Origin: Nageia nagi
Taxonomy: Eukaryota; Pinophyta
Length of the DNA stretch: 64,000 bases
Assembly (NCBI GenBank): GCA_050084985.1
Contig: JBITNC010000001.1
Location: 185,814,001-185,878,000, forward strand
Direction of reading: 5' to 3'
Shown here: positions 46,579 to 59,879 of the stretch, piece by piece
How positions within the stretch are numbered: the stretch's first letter is position 1
Layout: each line of letters starts with the position of its first letter
Program-made: the position numbers and the translations under genes
The notes under the pieces: generated by a model
Told to the model about the DNA's origin: nothing
What the model saw: the letters and a program-made list of their open reading frames with translations, nothing else
Databases searched by the model: none

Positions 46579-49371
46579 AAAGGAGGAATCTCTAATTCAA
46601 GTGGCACAATAACCTCATCACTATAAAATAATGATAATGGTGTTTCTTTGGTAGCAATCCTTATGCTTTTTCTAAATTTCCAAAGTGTATATGGTGATTT
46701 TTTATGCCAATATATTTCTTGTATCTATTATATATCTTTGTAATAATGCACTTAATAGTCTTATTTAATGGTTCAGTGTAACCTTTACCTTAAGGTTAAT
46801 AAATAGAAGAATATTTCTAAATATTATGAAATTTCTTACAAAAGATTTCATATTCTTACATTTGAAATTAGGTCTATTGTCTATTATCATCTACTATGGA
46901 ATGTCAAATCTTATGATGATATTTTCAACATGGAACATGGTGATCTTCTCTTATGTAACTTACTTCATTAGTGTAGCCTCTACCCTCTTTGTGGTGCATT
47001 TAGTAGGTATGATGATGAATTTATGCCCTCTCTTGAGTATGAATTAATTAAGCTAGTTAAATCAATCCCCCAAACTACAAATGGCCATGGTAATATGATG
47101 ATATTAAGTTATTTTGATGTCATCTTATCCCTATTAGATTAGCTTTTTTATGTTGTAGGTAATGTTTGATATGTTTCTTGTAATCCTCTTCCTTTGATGA
47201 TGAATAGTTCCCAATGCATAAGAGTTTAGTATACAATACTTTGGCAAAAAAATGGCCTTCACATAACCTATCATGTGCTTATTCAAGAGTTGTTGTGATT
47301 TCATGATGTGTAAGGCATATTAAAAGTGATCCATAATATGACCTTATATACTCACCAATGAGGACATACTTAAGAGTTATCCTCTTTAACCTTATTTTCT
47401 CATTCCTATATAAATACTAGGGAATTATTTGATCTTTCAAATATTGATAAATGTCAACATAGTATGATGGTGTAGTACCTTCTTGAGTTGTAATACAGTA
47501 ATATTCATGATCACTTTCACAATCAACATAAGATGGAATATATATCTTCTTCATCTTGACGATTATTTATTCATCTTCTACCTCAATGGGAGCCAAATAT
47601 GCAATACTTTTTATGGCATAAACATATCTAATATTTTTCCTTGGGATGTTGTTAATATTGTACCTATCAAATTGATGGAAGAGATAAACAAGCATGTAAT
47701 TGTATGGATGAATCTTATCATACATATTATTGTAGATGTCATTAACTTTGTTGAGAAAAAAGTGGTGAATCATCATAAACATTCAAATGATTAATCTTGA
47801 GGATAAGAGCAAGTTTTATACCCAAGATCAATGCCTTATAGTTTGCCATGTTATTAGTATAATCAAATCCTAAGATTATAGGCCATAGGAATAATATAAT
47901 TTGAAGTTGAAACTAGAATCATTCCTACCCCTACTCCATATGTGCACTTAGAACCATTAAATTACATTATACAATCTTGAGGTTTATCATCTATAAAGCA
48001 TAGAAACTCATCTAGAATCTACCACTTATCTTTGTAACAATCCAAATGCCATTCTATTTAGCATGTATACAATTGAGGTGGATAGTATTAATCATAATCA
48101 CTTGAAAATTCTTCATGTACCATAACTATATCATTTTGGGGAAATTATGCAATGAGATATACAATTGCCTTCCCTTTTATAGACTTTTTTTACTCTATTT
48201 AGGTCAAATTATTGCAACAATATCATTTATTTCTCCACTTTTCTAGAGAGGTGTTACTTTTCCATTAGTTATTTAAGAGAGTTAATAGACTAACAATATA
48301 TCTAGTACAATACAAAAAATAGTATCTCAAATTTTCAATAGAAAATATAATACCAAGACAAAGTTTTTCCATAGGAGTGTACCTTATCTCATAGTATAAG
48401 AGAGTCTTGTTGAGATAGTAATTTAATATTTTATTTTGTTTCTAATCTTGTTGCTAAAGAATTATCCCCAAGGCATAGATTATGGCTCAAATATAGAGGT
48501 ATGCTTCTTTATCAAAATCCATTGGTATGAAGATGAAAGGATTAAACAAATATTGCTTAATATTTTTAAATATTTTTTGGTACCTCTCATACCATACAAA
48601 CTTGACATCTTTCTTGAGAAAATGAGTGAATAACATGCATTTGTCACCAAGATGAGAAATGAATATCCTTATAGAATTAATATTACCTTGAAGATTGCTT
48701 AATTGCTTGGGGTTTATAGGAGGTTTGATGTTGATAATGGCTTTTACATTTTTTTGGATCTACCTCAATTCCTCTTTTTGAAACCATGAATCTTAACAAC
48801 TTTCCTAAAATAGAACCAAAAGCACATTTCTAAGGTTTCAATATAAATATATACTTTTTATGAATATCATTTATCACATCTACAAGTTGTAAGTGATCCT
48901 AACCTTGCATGTATTTAACCAAAATATAATCAACATACACCTTAATTGATTTTTCGATGATCTCATGAAACATTATGACCATAACACATTGATAAGTAGC
49001 TCTTGTATTCTTAAGATCAAAGGGCATGACCTTACAAAAACAATTACCCCAAGGTTTAGTAAAGAATATCTTATGTTGATCATTCATATTCATTAAAATA
49101 TTATTATAACTAGAGAAACCATCTATGAATGATGAAGTATCATGACCAACAATGTTGTTTATAATCATATCAATATTTGGTAATGGGAAATCATCCTTTG
49201 GATAAGCATTTTTAATGTATCAAAAATAATACAAATCATAATTTCTCTAATTAGTTTGGTAATAGGAATAATGTTTTCCATCTAATTAGAATAACCTATG
49301 GGTCTAATAAAACCAATGTTCAAATACTTTTCAATTTCTTTTATAACCAATAATGCCTTAGAGGGATGCAT

Positions 49372-50421
49372 CTTTCAGTTAAGTGTAAGAAGTTGAGTCC
49401 CACTTTGGAAGAACAAGTGGGAATTAGGTTTTTTTAATGTAGGGTTGGGATCTTGAGGCTCAAGATCTTGCCCCTTGGGATCATGATCTTGGAATACTAT
49501 AATAGGTGGGGGAATTGGGATCCCTCCCCCTGGGATCCTACCCCATCAGGATCTTAGTCCTTAAATTCAAAAATTTTACCCACCCTTTTCACTCAAAATT
49601 AGGTTTGATGACATGAACCTTAGCTTTAGACCTGCAACCTCATTGTCATAACAATGGTAATGGAGTTTATCAACTTTGGACATGTGTTTGATGATGCTTT
49701 TCAAAGCATTTTTTCATGAAATTTTGTAAGATTATGGATTAGAGAGTGCAAATTTCAAATATACTATTTATTTTATAATTGGATTAGATTTTCTATTTCT
49801 AATATAATTTCTAATGAAAGAGGGTCCATAAACTTAAAAAAATAGGGTTTCATATTGCTAATTAACTTTTTATCTTTTTGGAATTATGAAAAATAAAATA
49901 TTTTTCCACAATTTGCAAATAATTCTCCATAATTAAAAAAAATTAATTGAAAATAATGAGTTTAAGTAAAGTTATGCTTGAGGGACATGAGAAATTTTTG
50001 AAATTATGATTAGGTATAATAAAAAATTCATTTTCATGAATAAATTACAAAATAAGTATCCTCCATAATTTTCAATGTCTTAGGTATCTTTACCCAAAAG
50101 GATTTAAGAAAATATTTTAATTTAGCTCCAATTATGCTTGAGGGACATGATGTGGGTGTGCTTATAAAACTATATTTCTTAAACAATGCATTTTAAACAT
50201 GCCTATCAAAAATTTATTTCTATGATCTGGGTATTGAAATAAATTACATATTTTAAAACTAGACTTTTAGTACTACATTTATACTAAATTGACCTTTTTC
50301 AAGATTTCAAATCTAAGTACTTCAAATTTTGAGATCAATTGTGAAAATATGTGAAAATCAAGTAAGACAGTTCCACTTTTTGGCCAAAAGTGGGACTCAA
50401 CTTCTTGCACTTACCCTTTCA
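49372..50421. mobile_element. Non-autonomous TIR DNA transposon, about 1.04 kb
   Basis: The element is 49378-50415, with terminal inverted repeats of about 29 bp (27 of 29 match) containing AAGAAGTTGAGTCCCACTTT. CTTTCA is duplicated at 49372-49377 and 50416-50421. Each terminus is followed by a short palindrome built on CCCACTT/AAGTGGG. The interior is non-coding with an internal repeat (ATGCTTGAGGGACATGA at 49975 and 50135). The insertion separates two parts of the minus Tat RT region. The superfamily is unassigned because the exact duplication length (6-8 bp) is uncertain. Confidence 0.8.
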
Positions 50422-52451
50422 TGGTTTTTTCATAATAGGTTTTTCTCCCTTTTTAAGTTGTGAACTATGCATAACAAAAGAGGAATCTAAACTATGTATA
50501 TCAAAATAAGACCAATAAAAATTCTTATTACATGTAAGGAGTTTATCTTTTTATAGTGTTTGCTAATTTGCATAAAGGCCAAACCCAATTTTGACAATCC
50601 TTTCTTTATCACATGTTCCAATATTAATGTCAAGCAACTCTTCTATTGGGAATGTGAACTCATTTTATTTTTTCAATAAAGAAGACAACTCTTCTAGCCC
50701 AAGAAAATCAAATATTTCAACCTCTTCTTCATTGGCCTATTGTGATGGAAATATTTGTATAAAATTCACTTCTTGGCCAAAGTTACTATGTTGACTAAGA
50801 ATATACTATGGATGCCTTTTTATATTTTATTTGGGAAACTTACAATGTACCCAATGTATTTTAATAAATCATCATTAATGAAAAAATAACCAAATTCAAG
50901 TGGAACATCAGTATTGATCTATAAATCTTTATCAATATCATCTAAAAGTTTTATCAAACTGGATTTTATAATAAATTTTATAGGACCTAATTTTTAATTC
51001 ATAGATTCATTATAAACTAACCTTTTCTTATCCTTAAGAGAACTTAATTCAAAGGAAAATAAGGTATTCCATATTTTGATTTTACTAAATCCCCTACCTT
51101 ATAATTATCATTTTGTATCATGTACTTATTTGCAAAAGGAGGTGGAAAGGATTTACCCAAATCATCTTGTGTCTTCTTAGATTTTCCAAGATAAGAAGCA
51201 AGTGCCAGAGATGTTGTAGAGTAAGATGGATATCCTTAATTTCCACATCATGTAATCCCTTCTACATGGTGTAGTCATTTTTCATATTGTTCAATTTTTG
51301 GCCACCCAGGATCTTTAATGAAGGCTATGGGATCTAGGTTCTAGATCTTGTAGGTTCCCATACTAGTGTCCTCAATATGTGCTTTTGTATTTTCTTTGAA
51401 TAATGTGGATTGAGGTTATTTTTTATGAATATTAAATAAATTTATGTGATGAATATCAAATCTATCAATATATATATTGATTAGGTTGTATAGTTCATAA
51501 GGTTCAAGATCTATTGTTATTGTATTAATTTGACCTTCATGTTAAAACTTGAGATAAGCATGTAATGTGGAGGGAGTTAATTTCATATCATGGATCCATA
51601 ACCTTACAAAAAATATATGTATGAAATTTTAGCATTCATGATATGGAAAGAATTTTCAATAATTTGTGAGCCTATTTGGACTGGAAGAGAGACTAAACCA
51701 AGAGCTCTTTTGGATACATTGTCAAAGCTTCTAATGTGAAGGGTGGGCTCACCCATGGGTAGGAGTTTTAGGCAATTATTTTTTAGTTTTTTTAATAATT
51801 TTTAGGAATAAATAGTCACACATAATCCTCAATCTACCATATACCATTTGATTTCCCAACCATCTATCATGGGTTTTATGAAAAGAGCTAGATATTCATC
51901 AATAAGTTCATTAGGCATTTCATTATTTTCAAAAGTAATTACATTGCATTCGTAAATGGTCTAGATATTTTTATAAAAGGTAGCAGTAGAAATATTGGTA
52001 GTAAACTTCTATTTTTTGAATAATTCATACAAGATTTTTTTATCTTAGTCAAAATTACTAATGAATCATATAAACTACTCTTGGAAAGAATAGTTTCTAG
52101 TTGTTCTATTATATTATAAGCTTTAGGATTGGATGGAAGACTTACTTTTATAGTAGTGATATAATTTGGAATAGATCTTAGATTTCTATTTCAAATAGCA
52201 ACACATCTATCTTCATTAATTGATATAATATTGGTTGATTAGTTTTCAAGAGCATTCCTTATGTTGTCTAATTCATATTTTCCTTGTGCCATTAGATCCA
52301 ACATAGCAAACTTCAAAAGTCTTATTTGATTGATAGATTCCCCTCATTTTTGGTGATAAGAGAAATAGATTTCTTATTTATCAAATTTCACATTATCATC
52401 TTGTATTTTTGTTAGAAATAATACATTAGATTAAATGTTAGGCATATTAGG

Positions 52452-53080
52452 TATAGATGCCTAAAATGGAATATTATTTATTAAATAATTCATTTTAGAG
52501 TATCAATGATACTTATTGTAAAAAGGGTTTTAAAATATACCCAAGGAAATGTAATAAATGTAATGGACCATTGTATAATGTAAAAGTTCTCAAATATCAA
52601 GAAAGACACTATAAATCATGTAACATGTAATGATATCAAGAATCAAAGACTAGGACATTGCTATAAAGACACATCAAAGGCATTGCAAAAGAAAGCAAGC
52701 AAGGATATTAGAGATCTTAGAGAGACTCCAACAAATGCAATATCACTCTATCCTACCAACAATGGTATTTTGTAAAACCACATTTGCATAAATCTATTAA
52801 ACCCTTCATATTGCTTTAATATATCTTTGATTTCATTTGTAGATCTACTTAATCCACACAGCCAATGATGTGGCTCCTTTAGGCCATTAATGATGTGTGG
52901 CTTTATGAATCCATTATGGTAATTGATGAATGATCTTTGTTACTTCATTTTTTGCAACTATGATGAAGGTACATTTTAATTATTATTCATTTGATGCCAT
53001 ATTTTTGATATATGTTTCAATAATATATTGTAGATAAATAGTGCATCAATTTATCATTTATGCACTATTTTGGATCTACA
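52452..53080 (+). mobile_element. 5' LTR of plus Tat element
   Basis: 629 bp, starts TATAGATGCC (TG changed to TA relative to the 3' LTR's TGTAGATGCC) and ends GGATCTACA directly before the primer site. Confidence 0.88.
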
Positions 53081-53202
53081 TTTTGGTGAACCCAACTGTT
53101 TGATTTATCCTTCCCTCCTAGTAAGATCTTGCAAGAATTTTGTAATGGATATGTACCATCATCAACATTTATATTTGTTCCAAGGCTATTAGTGGTGTGA
53201 AA

Positions 53203-56200
53203 ATGGATCAATTTATGAAGGAAATGCTTAGTATAATGGAATGGATGGAAAAGAAAATTGACATATTTACTAGCATAGGTAGCTCATTGATAGATCCAGA
53301 TCCCATCACAATTGCACAACTTACTAATCTTGACAATAGCAAGAGATCACAACAAAGTGAAAAAGAATATGATGGTGTATTCACCTCACCCTTTTCTAAG
53401 GATATCCATAATTTTTCCCTACCATGCAAGCACAACACCCCCTAGTTTGAGATTTTTAGCAGTGAACAAGACCCAAAATAGCATCTTATGAACTTTCAAA
53501 AAGAGTGCTTGTTGAAATTATGGCCAAAGGAGAAGTTGATGGTGAAGTTCTTCCCAAGGAGTCTGAAAGGTGATACTAGTTAGTGGTTCTATAATTTTCC
53601 TCATGGTTTAATTGATTCTTTCAATTCATTGGTTAAGTTTTTCATGGGACAATACAAACACAATATCAAAGAGCAAAGTACATTTATAGAGTTATGTGCA
53701 ATGAGACAATGGGGTAATGAAACCCTAGAAAAATACATTCCATGGTTCAAAAAGGTATGGCATTCAATTTGAAGCAAATTGCATTAAACTAAAATTTGTG
53801 ATATATTTAAATATTTATCATGCATGTACTTAATTTGCATGCTCCTTGTAATAAAAATATTAGCTATGGAGGATTGATACAAGAATTATTACAAAAAAGA
53901 AAAAGTATTAATTCAACTAGGTGACCTCAAGTATGCACCTAATTCTTCCCATAAGGAAAATGGATGAACATATGCTAAAAAAAAAAGAAAACATTATGCA
54001 TATGGCTAATAAACCTACTTCTTGTCCAAAGTTGCAAAGATTTGCCACTACAAAAGGTATGACATACACCTTCCCAATTCAGCCACGATTAATTATGAGG
54101 GATCTTATGAAAAATGGATTATTGCAACCTTTAGAAAAATCAACACAAGATGATAATATTCCCATCAAAAAATCTAAATCCTATTGTACATATCACCAAA
54201 GGAAGAGTCATGCTACAAATTTTTGTAAGGCATTAAAGGTAGATATGTTGGATCTTATTGCTTAAGGAAAATATGAAATTGATAAAATAGAGGTAAATCA
54301 AAGAAATACAATGAATACAATTTTAGTAGATAAGGAAGTTTGTGTTGGGTTAAGAAGAGGGAATCAAAGACATGCTCCCGATTTGGTCATTGTAGAACAA
54401 GTAAGTATCCCACTTGATCCAAATACATATAGAGTGATTGAGAAATTGAAAACTACTCCTAAACAAATTAGTTTATATGATCTTATATCTACATCTGAAG
54501 CACATATAGAGATCTTATATGCTTTATTCAAGAAGGAGGTAGTCTCTACAAACATGTATGCTGCTATGTTCTTTGAAAAGCTTAAAGAAATTAAGGAATG
54601 TGATGCTATCTCTTTTTACAAATCTAAAATGCTTAATAAAGATTTGCTTGATGAGTGTTTAGCTTTATATATTACACCTAATATTGATGGAAGGGAAATA
54701 AAAAGAACATTAGTAGATAATGGATCAACTGTCAATGTATATTCCCATAAGTGTTTAATTCAAATTAAAGAGTAAGGTGTAGCAATCCCTCCATTATAAG
54801 AAGCTACATTTAAAATTAGAGCATATGATAACTCATCTAAAAAATTGGTTGGGATAGCCATAATCATGACAACTACAAGAGTCATGAAAATTGCAGGTAA
54901 AGTTTAGATTGTTGATTCAAAGTTATCATATAATTTATTATTTGAAAGACCTTGGCTTCATGATATGGATGTAGTACCATGTATAGTACATGGTAGATTA
55001 AAGTTTGAATTTAAGAGGCACAAATGGTGCTTGGTGATCCAAAGCCATATGCTTTTGTAATGAAGAATATTTTAAGGAGTTTACAATGACTTGTCCTAGA
55101 TATCAGATTGAGCCCTTGGAACAAAGTGCACCAAGGGAAAACACAGATAAGTGTATTTAGATTATATAAATAGGAATGGAATATATATAATTGAGAGCTT
55201 GGATTTATTTACATTCATTAAAGATTTGGAATATCCCAAATTTTTATTTGTGGAAGGTCATCAATGACATGCTTTCCTACTAGAAGGTTGTAAGTAGTAT
55301 GAAAATAATGGATATGGGGAAGAATCTTTCTTCATCATGATTGTATCACCTAGTTTTAAAAAATCAATGGAAGTCCAAATGGCTTCAAAAATAGGTAAAC
55401 TCCTTCCATATCCTTTTTTCATAAATATATGATTGAAAATTGCAAGTACAAAGGGGGAGGATTAGGAAAGTATGAGCAAGGTATGCCTTCATTTCCTACT
55501 AATTCAAAAGCATAATTGACTAAAAATGGATTGGGAAGTGATAGTAATAGTAAGCAAGAACTAGGACCTATTAAGTTTGTAAAGGAATGTAATTTTATTG
55601 AATTATCTGATGATATTGATAAATATTTTTGGATTGATGATACTATTCCTTTAGAATTTGACTACTTCAATACTGATGATATTTTAGAATACTTGGAGGC
55701 ACATTCAAAATTTCCTATGTCTAATAAAAAGAGGCAAGTTAGTTATGTTCTTAATGAATATGGTTATTTTGGTCAAGAAGTGAATTTCAATGAAGTGTTT
55801 TAGGTTCATCTAGAGGATAATGTTATAGATGACATGCACCAATGGAAAAACTTTGCTTTAGTATTGTATTCACTATTGAAAAATTGAGATATTATCTATT
55901 GCATTGCACTAAATTTATTGTTAACCCTATCAATCCATTAAAATATCTTATAGCAAAGGAGCACCTATCAGGCAGAGTAGAAAAATGGCTAGTGTTATTG
56001 TAGGAGTTTTATATTAATGTGGTAAAGTAGAAGTCTGTAAAAGGGAAGTCTATTATAGATTTGATAGTTGCGTTTCATCAAAATGATGAACTAGTCATCT
56101 ATGAAGAATTTCCAAATAAATATTAGGATGATCCACATCAATGGTGTGTGAGACCTATTAGAAGGCTTCTAGCAACATGATTTTGATGAGATTTTGATAA

Positions 56201-57925
56201 TGAATGAATATGTGTATCTCATGGATGATGAACCCAATGTTTGTACATTATGTTTTGATAGATCTAAATGTTTTTATGGAGTATGGATAGGTATTTTCAT
56301 GGTGTCTCCTACAAATGGGGTAATCCCCATGGCTTATAAACATAATTTTGAATGTACAAATAATATGGTAGAGTATGAAGCACTAATATTAGGTTTGATA
56401 AAGCAAGTTATAACATTGACAATTAAATATTTAGATATTTATGGTGATTCACAACTTATCATAAACCAAGTACAAGATATTTTTGATACAAAAGATGAGA
56501 AATTGAGACCCTATATAGTAGTGGTTAATGATCTATTGTATCAATTTGATAAATATACTATTAAGAATATCCCATAGACTAATAATAGGTATGCAAATGC
56601 CATGGCAAGTATAACTTCACTTGCACCAATTGAAATTAAGGATGAGGAGACTATTTTGAAAATTTTTAACCTTAGTACTCCCTCTTACATTGAAGATATG
56701 CATGAAATTCAAACTTGTTTTATTACTAATAAAAATGATTTTTAGAATTAGTATTATGACATTTAAAATTATTTGAAGAATCTAATAATTCCTTATGATT
56801 ATGATAGAAATGAAAATGTCATATTGAAAAGGATTGCTATTAAGTATGTTATCATTGGTGAAGTATTGTATATAAGGTCTTTTGATGGTTCTTTATTGAG
56901 ATGTCTAACATAATATGAGATTGCTACAACATTAGAATAGGCTCATGATGGCTTATGTGGAGGATATTTTAATTTAAAGGTATTGTGTACCAAGCTTTTT
57001 CACATTAGTTATTATTGTCCCAAAATGGAGGAAGATTGTAATGCTCATGTGAAGACTTATTTACAATGTCAAAAGCATGCTAATCTAGAAAAATAACCTA
57101 CTCAAGAATTAAATTCAATTATGTCACCATGACCATTTGCTACTTGGGGCATAGATTTGATTGGGCTTATCAATCATCACTCAAGATAATATTATTACAT
57201 TTTTAATTGAAAACATCATCACAAGATTTGGTATACCACAAAGATTGATTATGGAAAATGGGCCTAACTTCAAAGGTAAATACATGAAAGCCTTTTGAAA
57301 AAAGTTTCACATTGTGCAAATGTTTTCTTTAGTTTACTATTCTCAAGGTAGTGGTCAATATTAAGCTTCTAACAATAATATCAAAAGAATTTTATCAAAA
57401 ACTTAGGAAAAATATAAGAGGGATTGGCAAGAGCAATTACCATATGCATTATGGGCATACAGTACTAGTATTAGAATAACCACTAGGGAAAAACCATTCT
57501 TAGTGGTGTATGGAGATGAAGTTTTGGTACCATTAGAGTTAGAACTCCCCTCTTTAAGGATTTCATTGCAAGGTGATATATTGGATAAAGATGCAAGTAA
57601 GGCTAGGTTGTGGCAATTAGAGTCATTAGATGAAAAAAGATTGAGAGAAATTGAAATTTAGAAGGTATATCACGCAAAATTGAAAAGAGTATTTGGAAAA
57701 AAGATCAAGCAAAAAGAATTCAAAGTGGGAGATCTAGTGTTGAAGGAGAATATCAATAAGATAACTATAAATGATAAAGTTAAAGGGAAATTTGAACCAA
57801 ATTGGTTGGGTCCATTTGTTGTAGTGGAAGTAAAAGGATCAGGAGCTTAAAAGCTCTCCTTCATGGATGGCAAAGTAGAATCAAAGACCTTCAATACCAC
57901 GCATCTCAAATATTTCTTTACATAA
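53203..57925 (+). pseudogene. Tat gag-pol remnant without reverse transcriptase
   Basis: The gag starts at 53203 (MDQFMKEML) and has FFPRSLKGDTS and QYKHNIKEQSTFIELC. A zinc-finger-like CTYHQRKSHATNFC lies near 54190, protease LVDNGSTVNVYS near 54710-54750, and PWLHDMDVVPCIVHG near 54950. A linker frame runs 55516-55803. The tail of RNase H 1 (SGRVEKWLVLL near 55970) follows. Archaeal-type RNase H is at 56194-56577 (CTNNMVEYEALILGLI, YGDSQLIINQ). Integrase carries an HHCC-like zinc region, WGIDLIG (57150), EKYKRDWQEQLPYALWAY and a C-terminal KFEPNWLGPFVVVEVKGSGA. Between 55080 and 55960 there is no RT. Numerous stops and shifts remain; the longest open frame is 154 codons. Confidence 0.85.
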
Positions 57926-58140
57926 ATATAGTGGCTCCATACCTTGTAAAATGTCACAAATCCAACATAAGGTACTTGTATCATAGTATTTCATTATCAA
58001 TTTTACATTGTATTGTACTATTTCCACATAGCCAACAATGTGTATTACAATCTATGCACCACCAACTTCATGGAATTCAAAAAGAAAAAGAAATAAATGA
58101 GAGAAAATTATATGATGATAGTATAATGTCTATGAGCTAT

Positions 58141-58490
58141 GGACATAAAATGCCAGGTCATTGATGGCTAATGATATGACTAGTGAGAGTTTACAAACTT
58201 AAAACATAAATCAATGATGTAATTGTAAGTAATATATTGATATTGGCTCATATCCAATGGATAATGCAACTTGTAGTGTATACACATGATTTTTGCTTTG
58301 AACCATACAAAGCATAATGTCTTTAGGACATGGACATAAAATGTATGATCATTGATGGTCAATGAAATAACTAGTGAGATTTCACTCACTTAAAAGATAA
58401 ATTGGTGATGCAACTATAAGTAGATTATTGATATTGACTTATCATCAATGGATGATGCACTTAATTATGTATCCAAATCATTTTTATTCA
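58141..58490. repeat. Tandem pair, 191-bp period, in Tat 3' untranslated region
   Basis: GGACATAAAATG at 58141 recurs at 58332. Both units continue with TCATTGATGG, GACTAGTGAGAG or AACTAGTGAGAT, GATGTAATTGTAAGTA or GATGCAACTATAAGTA and TTGATATTG. Confidence 0.8.
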
Positions 58491-59047
58491 AGGTATATCT
58501 AACACCTTTTTATAGGTATCTACATCATAAAGAACAAAGGAAAGTATAAACAAAAATATGTCATTAGTGATGTGCTCACTATTCCTAGGTTGCCAATGGT
58601 GTGGATTTCATTGACCTTGTAGCACAGACATAAATACCTCTTCTATATCAAGGCATGGATATGAGATCATCAATTTCCTAAGTATTAGATATAACAAAAA
58701 AACTATATCCATGGTTGGATAGTACAAGGGGGAAAATAACATACTTCATTTTAGATATTGGATGTGGAACCATGAGACTAACTGACTAGAAGAGTTTCTT
58801 CCAAAGTAGATAATTCATAAAGGCTAAAGAGACATAGTTCTTCAAATATTTTCCTTGTTTGCACCACTCAATGACCTTTGTTGGGGCAACCAAGCCAAAA
58901 GGGGGTAGGAAAGGACCCTCACCATCATCAACATTATCAAGGTAGTAGTGCAACAAAGAGTTCAAAGTTCTCAAAAAAATTGTTCTATACTTCTTCTTTG
59001 GACATTTAATTTCATTGATTCAATCACACATCCAAAGAAGGGAAAAT

Positions 59048-59682
59048 TGTAGATGCCTAAAAATGAATTATTATTTAATAAATAATTCATTTTAGATTAT
59101 CAATGATATTTATTGTAAAAAGGATTTAAAAATATACCCAAGGAAATGTAATAAATGTAATGCACCATTGTATAATGTAAAAGGTGTTAAATATCAAGAA
59201 AGACACCTTAAACCATGTAACATGCAATGATATCAAGAATAAAAGAATACCAAGATATTGTTATAAAAACACATCAAAGGCAACACAAAAGGAAAAAATG
59301 AGGACATTAGAGATCCTAAAGATACTTCAACAAATGTAATATCACTCTATCCTACCAACAAACGATGCTTTGTAACACCAACTCTATATAAATAAATTAA
59401 ACCCTTCATATCACTTTCATATATCTTAGATTTAATTTTTAGATCTACTTAATCCATTCAAATAGCAACATGGCTCCATTAGCATATTAATGATGTGCAT
59501 CTTTGTGAATACATTATGGTGATTGATGAATGATCTTTGTTACTTCATGTTTATGTGACTACAATGAAGGTACATTATTTATTATTTTCCATTTGATTTT
59601 ATATTTTTTATATATTCTTGAATAATATATTATAGAAAAATAGTGCATCAATTTATCATTTATGCATTATTTTGGATCTATA
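59048..59682 (+). mobile_element. 3' LTR of plus Tat element
   Basis: 635 bp, starts TGTAGATGCC after the polypurine tract and ends GGATCTATA. Shares ATACCCAAGGAAATGTAATAA and the final ATTTTGGATCTA with the 5' LTR. Confidence 0.88.
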
Positions 59683-59879
59683 TTAGGTATCTAGAAATAC
59701 ATTAATAAATGTAATGCTAACATGTTTACCATTAATTATGTTCATTTTAATATTGGGGTTTATGGTTTTCACTTTATTTATTCTATAGGAATGAAACTCC
59801 AAAATACTCATGTATTTAAACCCATTCCTTAATAATGCAAAGAACTCTCTCGATTATTCTCCACTATGGCATTAGAGCT

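Larger units (their letters stand above)
45534..52409 (-). pseudogene. Tat-type Ty3/gypsy pol (minus), three-times interrupted
   Basis: The minus-strand order is preserved. A degenerate zinc finger (about 52370) and protease region with IDGWEIKWYMVDCG (about 51870) come first. Next come a linker homologous to 55500-55800 and RT at 49168-48899 (GFSSYNNILMN, then KVMPFDLKNTRATYQ). RNase H follows, then archaeal-type RNase H with FNGSKCTYGVGVGMILVS (about 47960) and HQFDRYNINNIPRKN. Integrase has WGIDL (about 47070) and a C-terminal NFQPNWLGPYVIVEYLGSGAYRF block. The stop is at 45534-45536. The dual RNase H marks the Tat lineage. RT catalytic YVDD reads YVDY. A solo LTR (45904-46573), a TIR transposon (49378-50415) and a copia (from 52410) break it. 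Confidence 0.85.
52447..59687 (+). mobile_element. Complete Tat-type Ty3/gypsy element lacking RT
   Basis: The element is 52452-59682 (7231 bp), with TTAGG duplicated at 52447-52451 and 59683-59687. It has a 5' LTR 52452-53080, a primer-site sequence TTGGTGAACCCAACTG at 53083, gag-pol 53203-57925, a 3' untranslated region with a 191-bp tandem pair, and polypurine tract AAAGAAGGGAAAA (59033-59045). The 3' LTR is 59048-59682. The LTRs are of similar length (629 and 635 bp) but diverged. RT and most of the first RNase H are missing, so it could move only with help. Confidence 0.92.
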
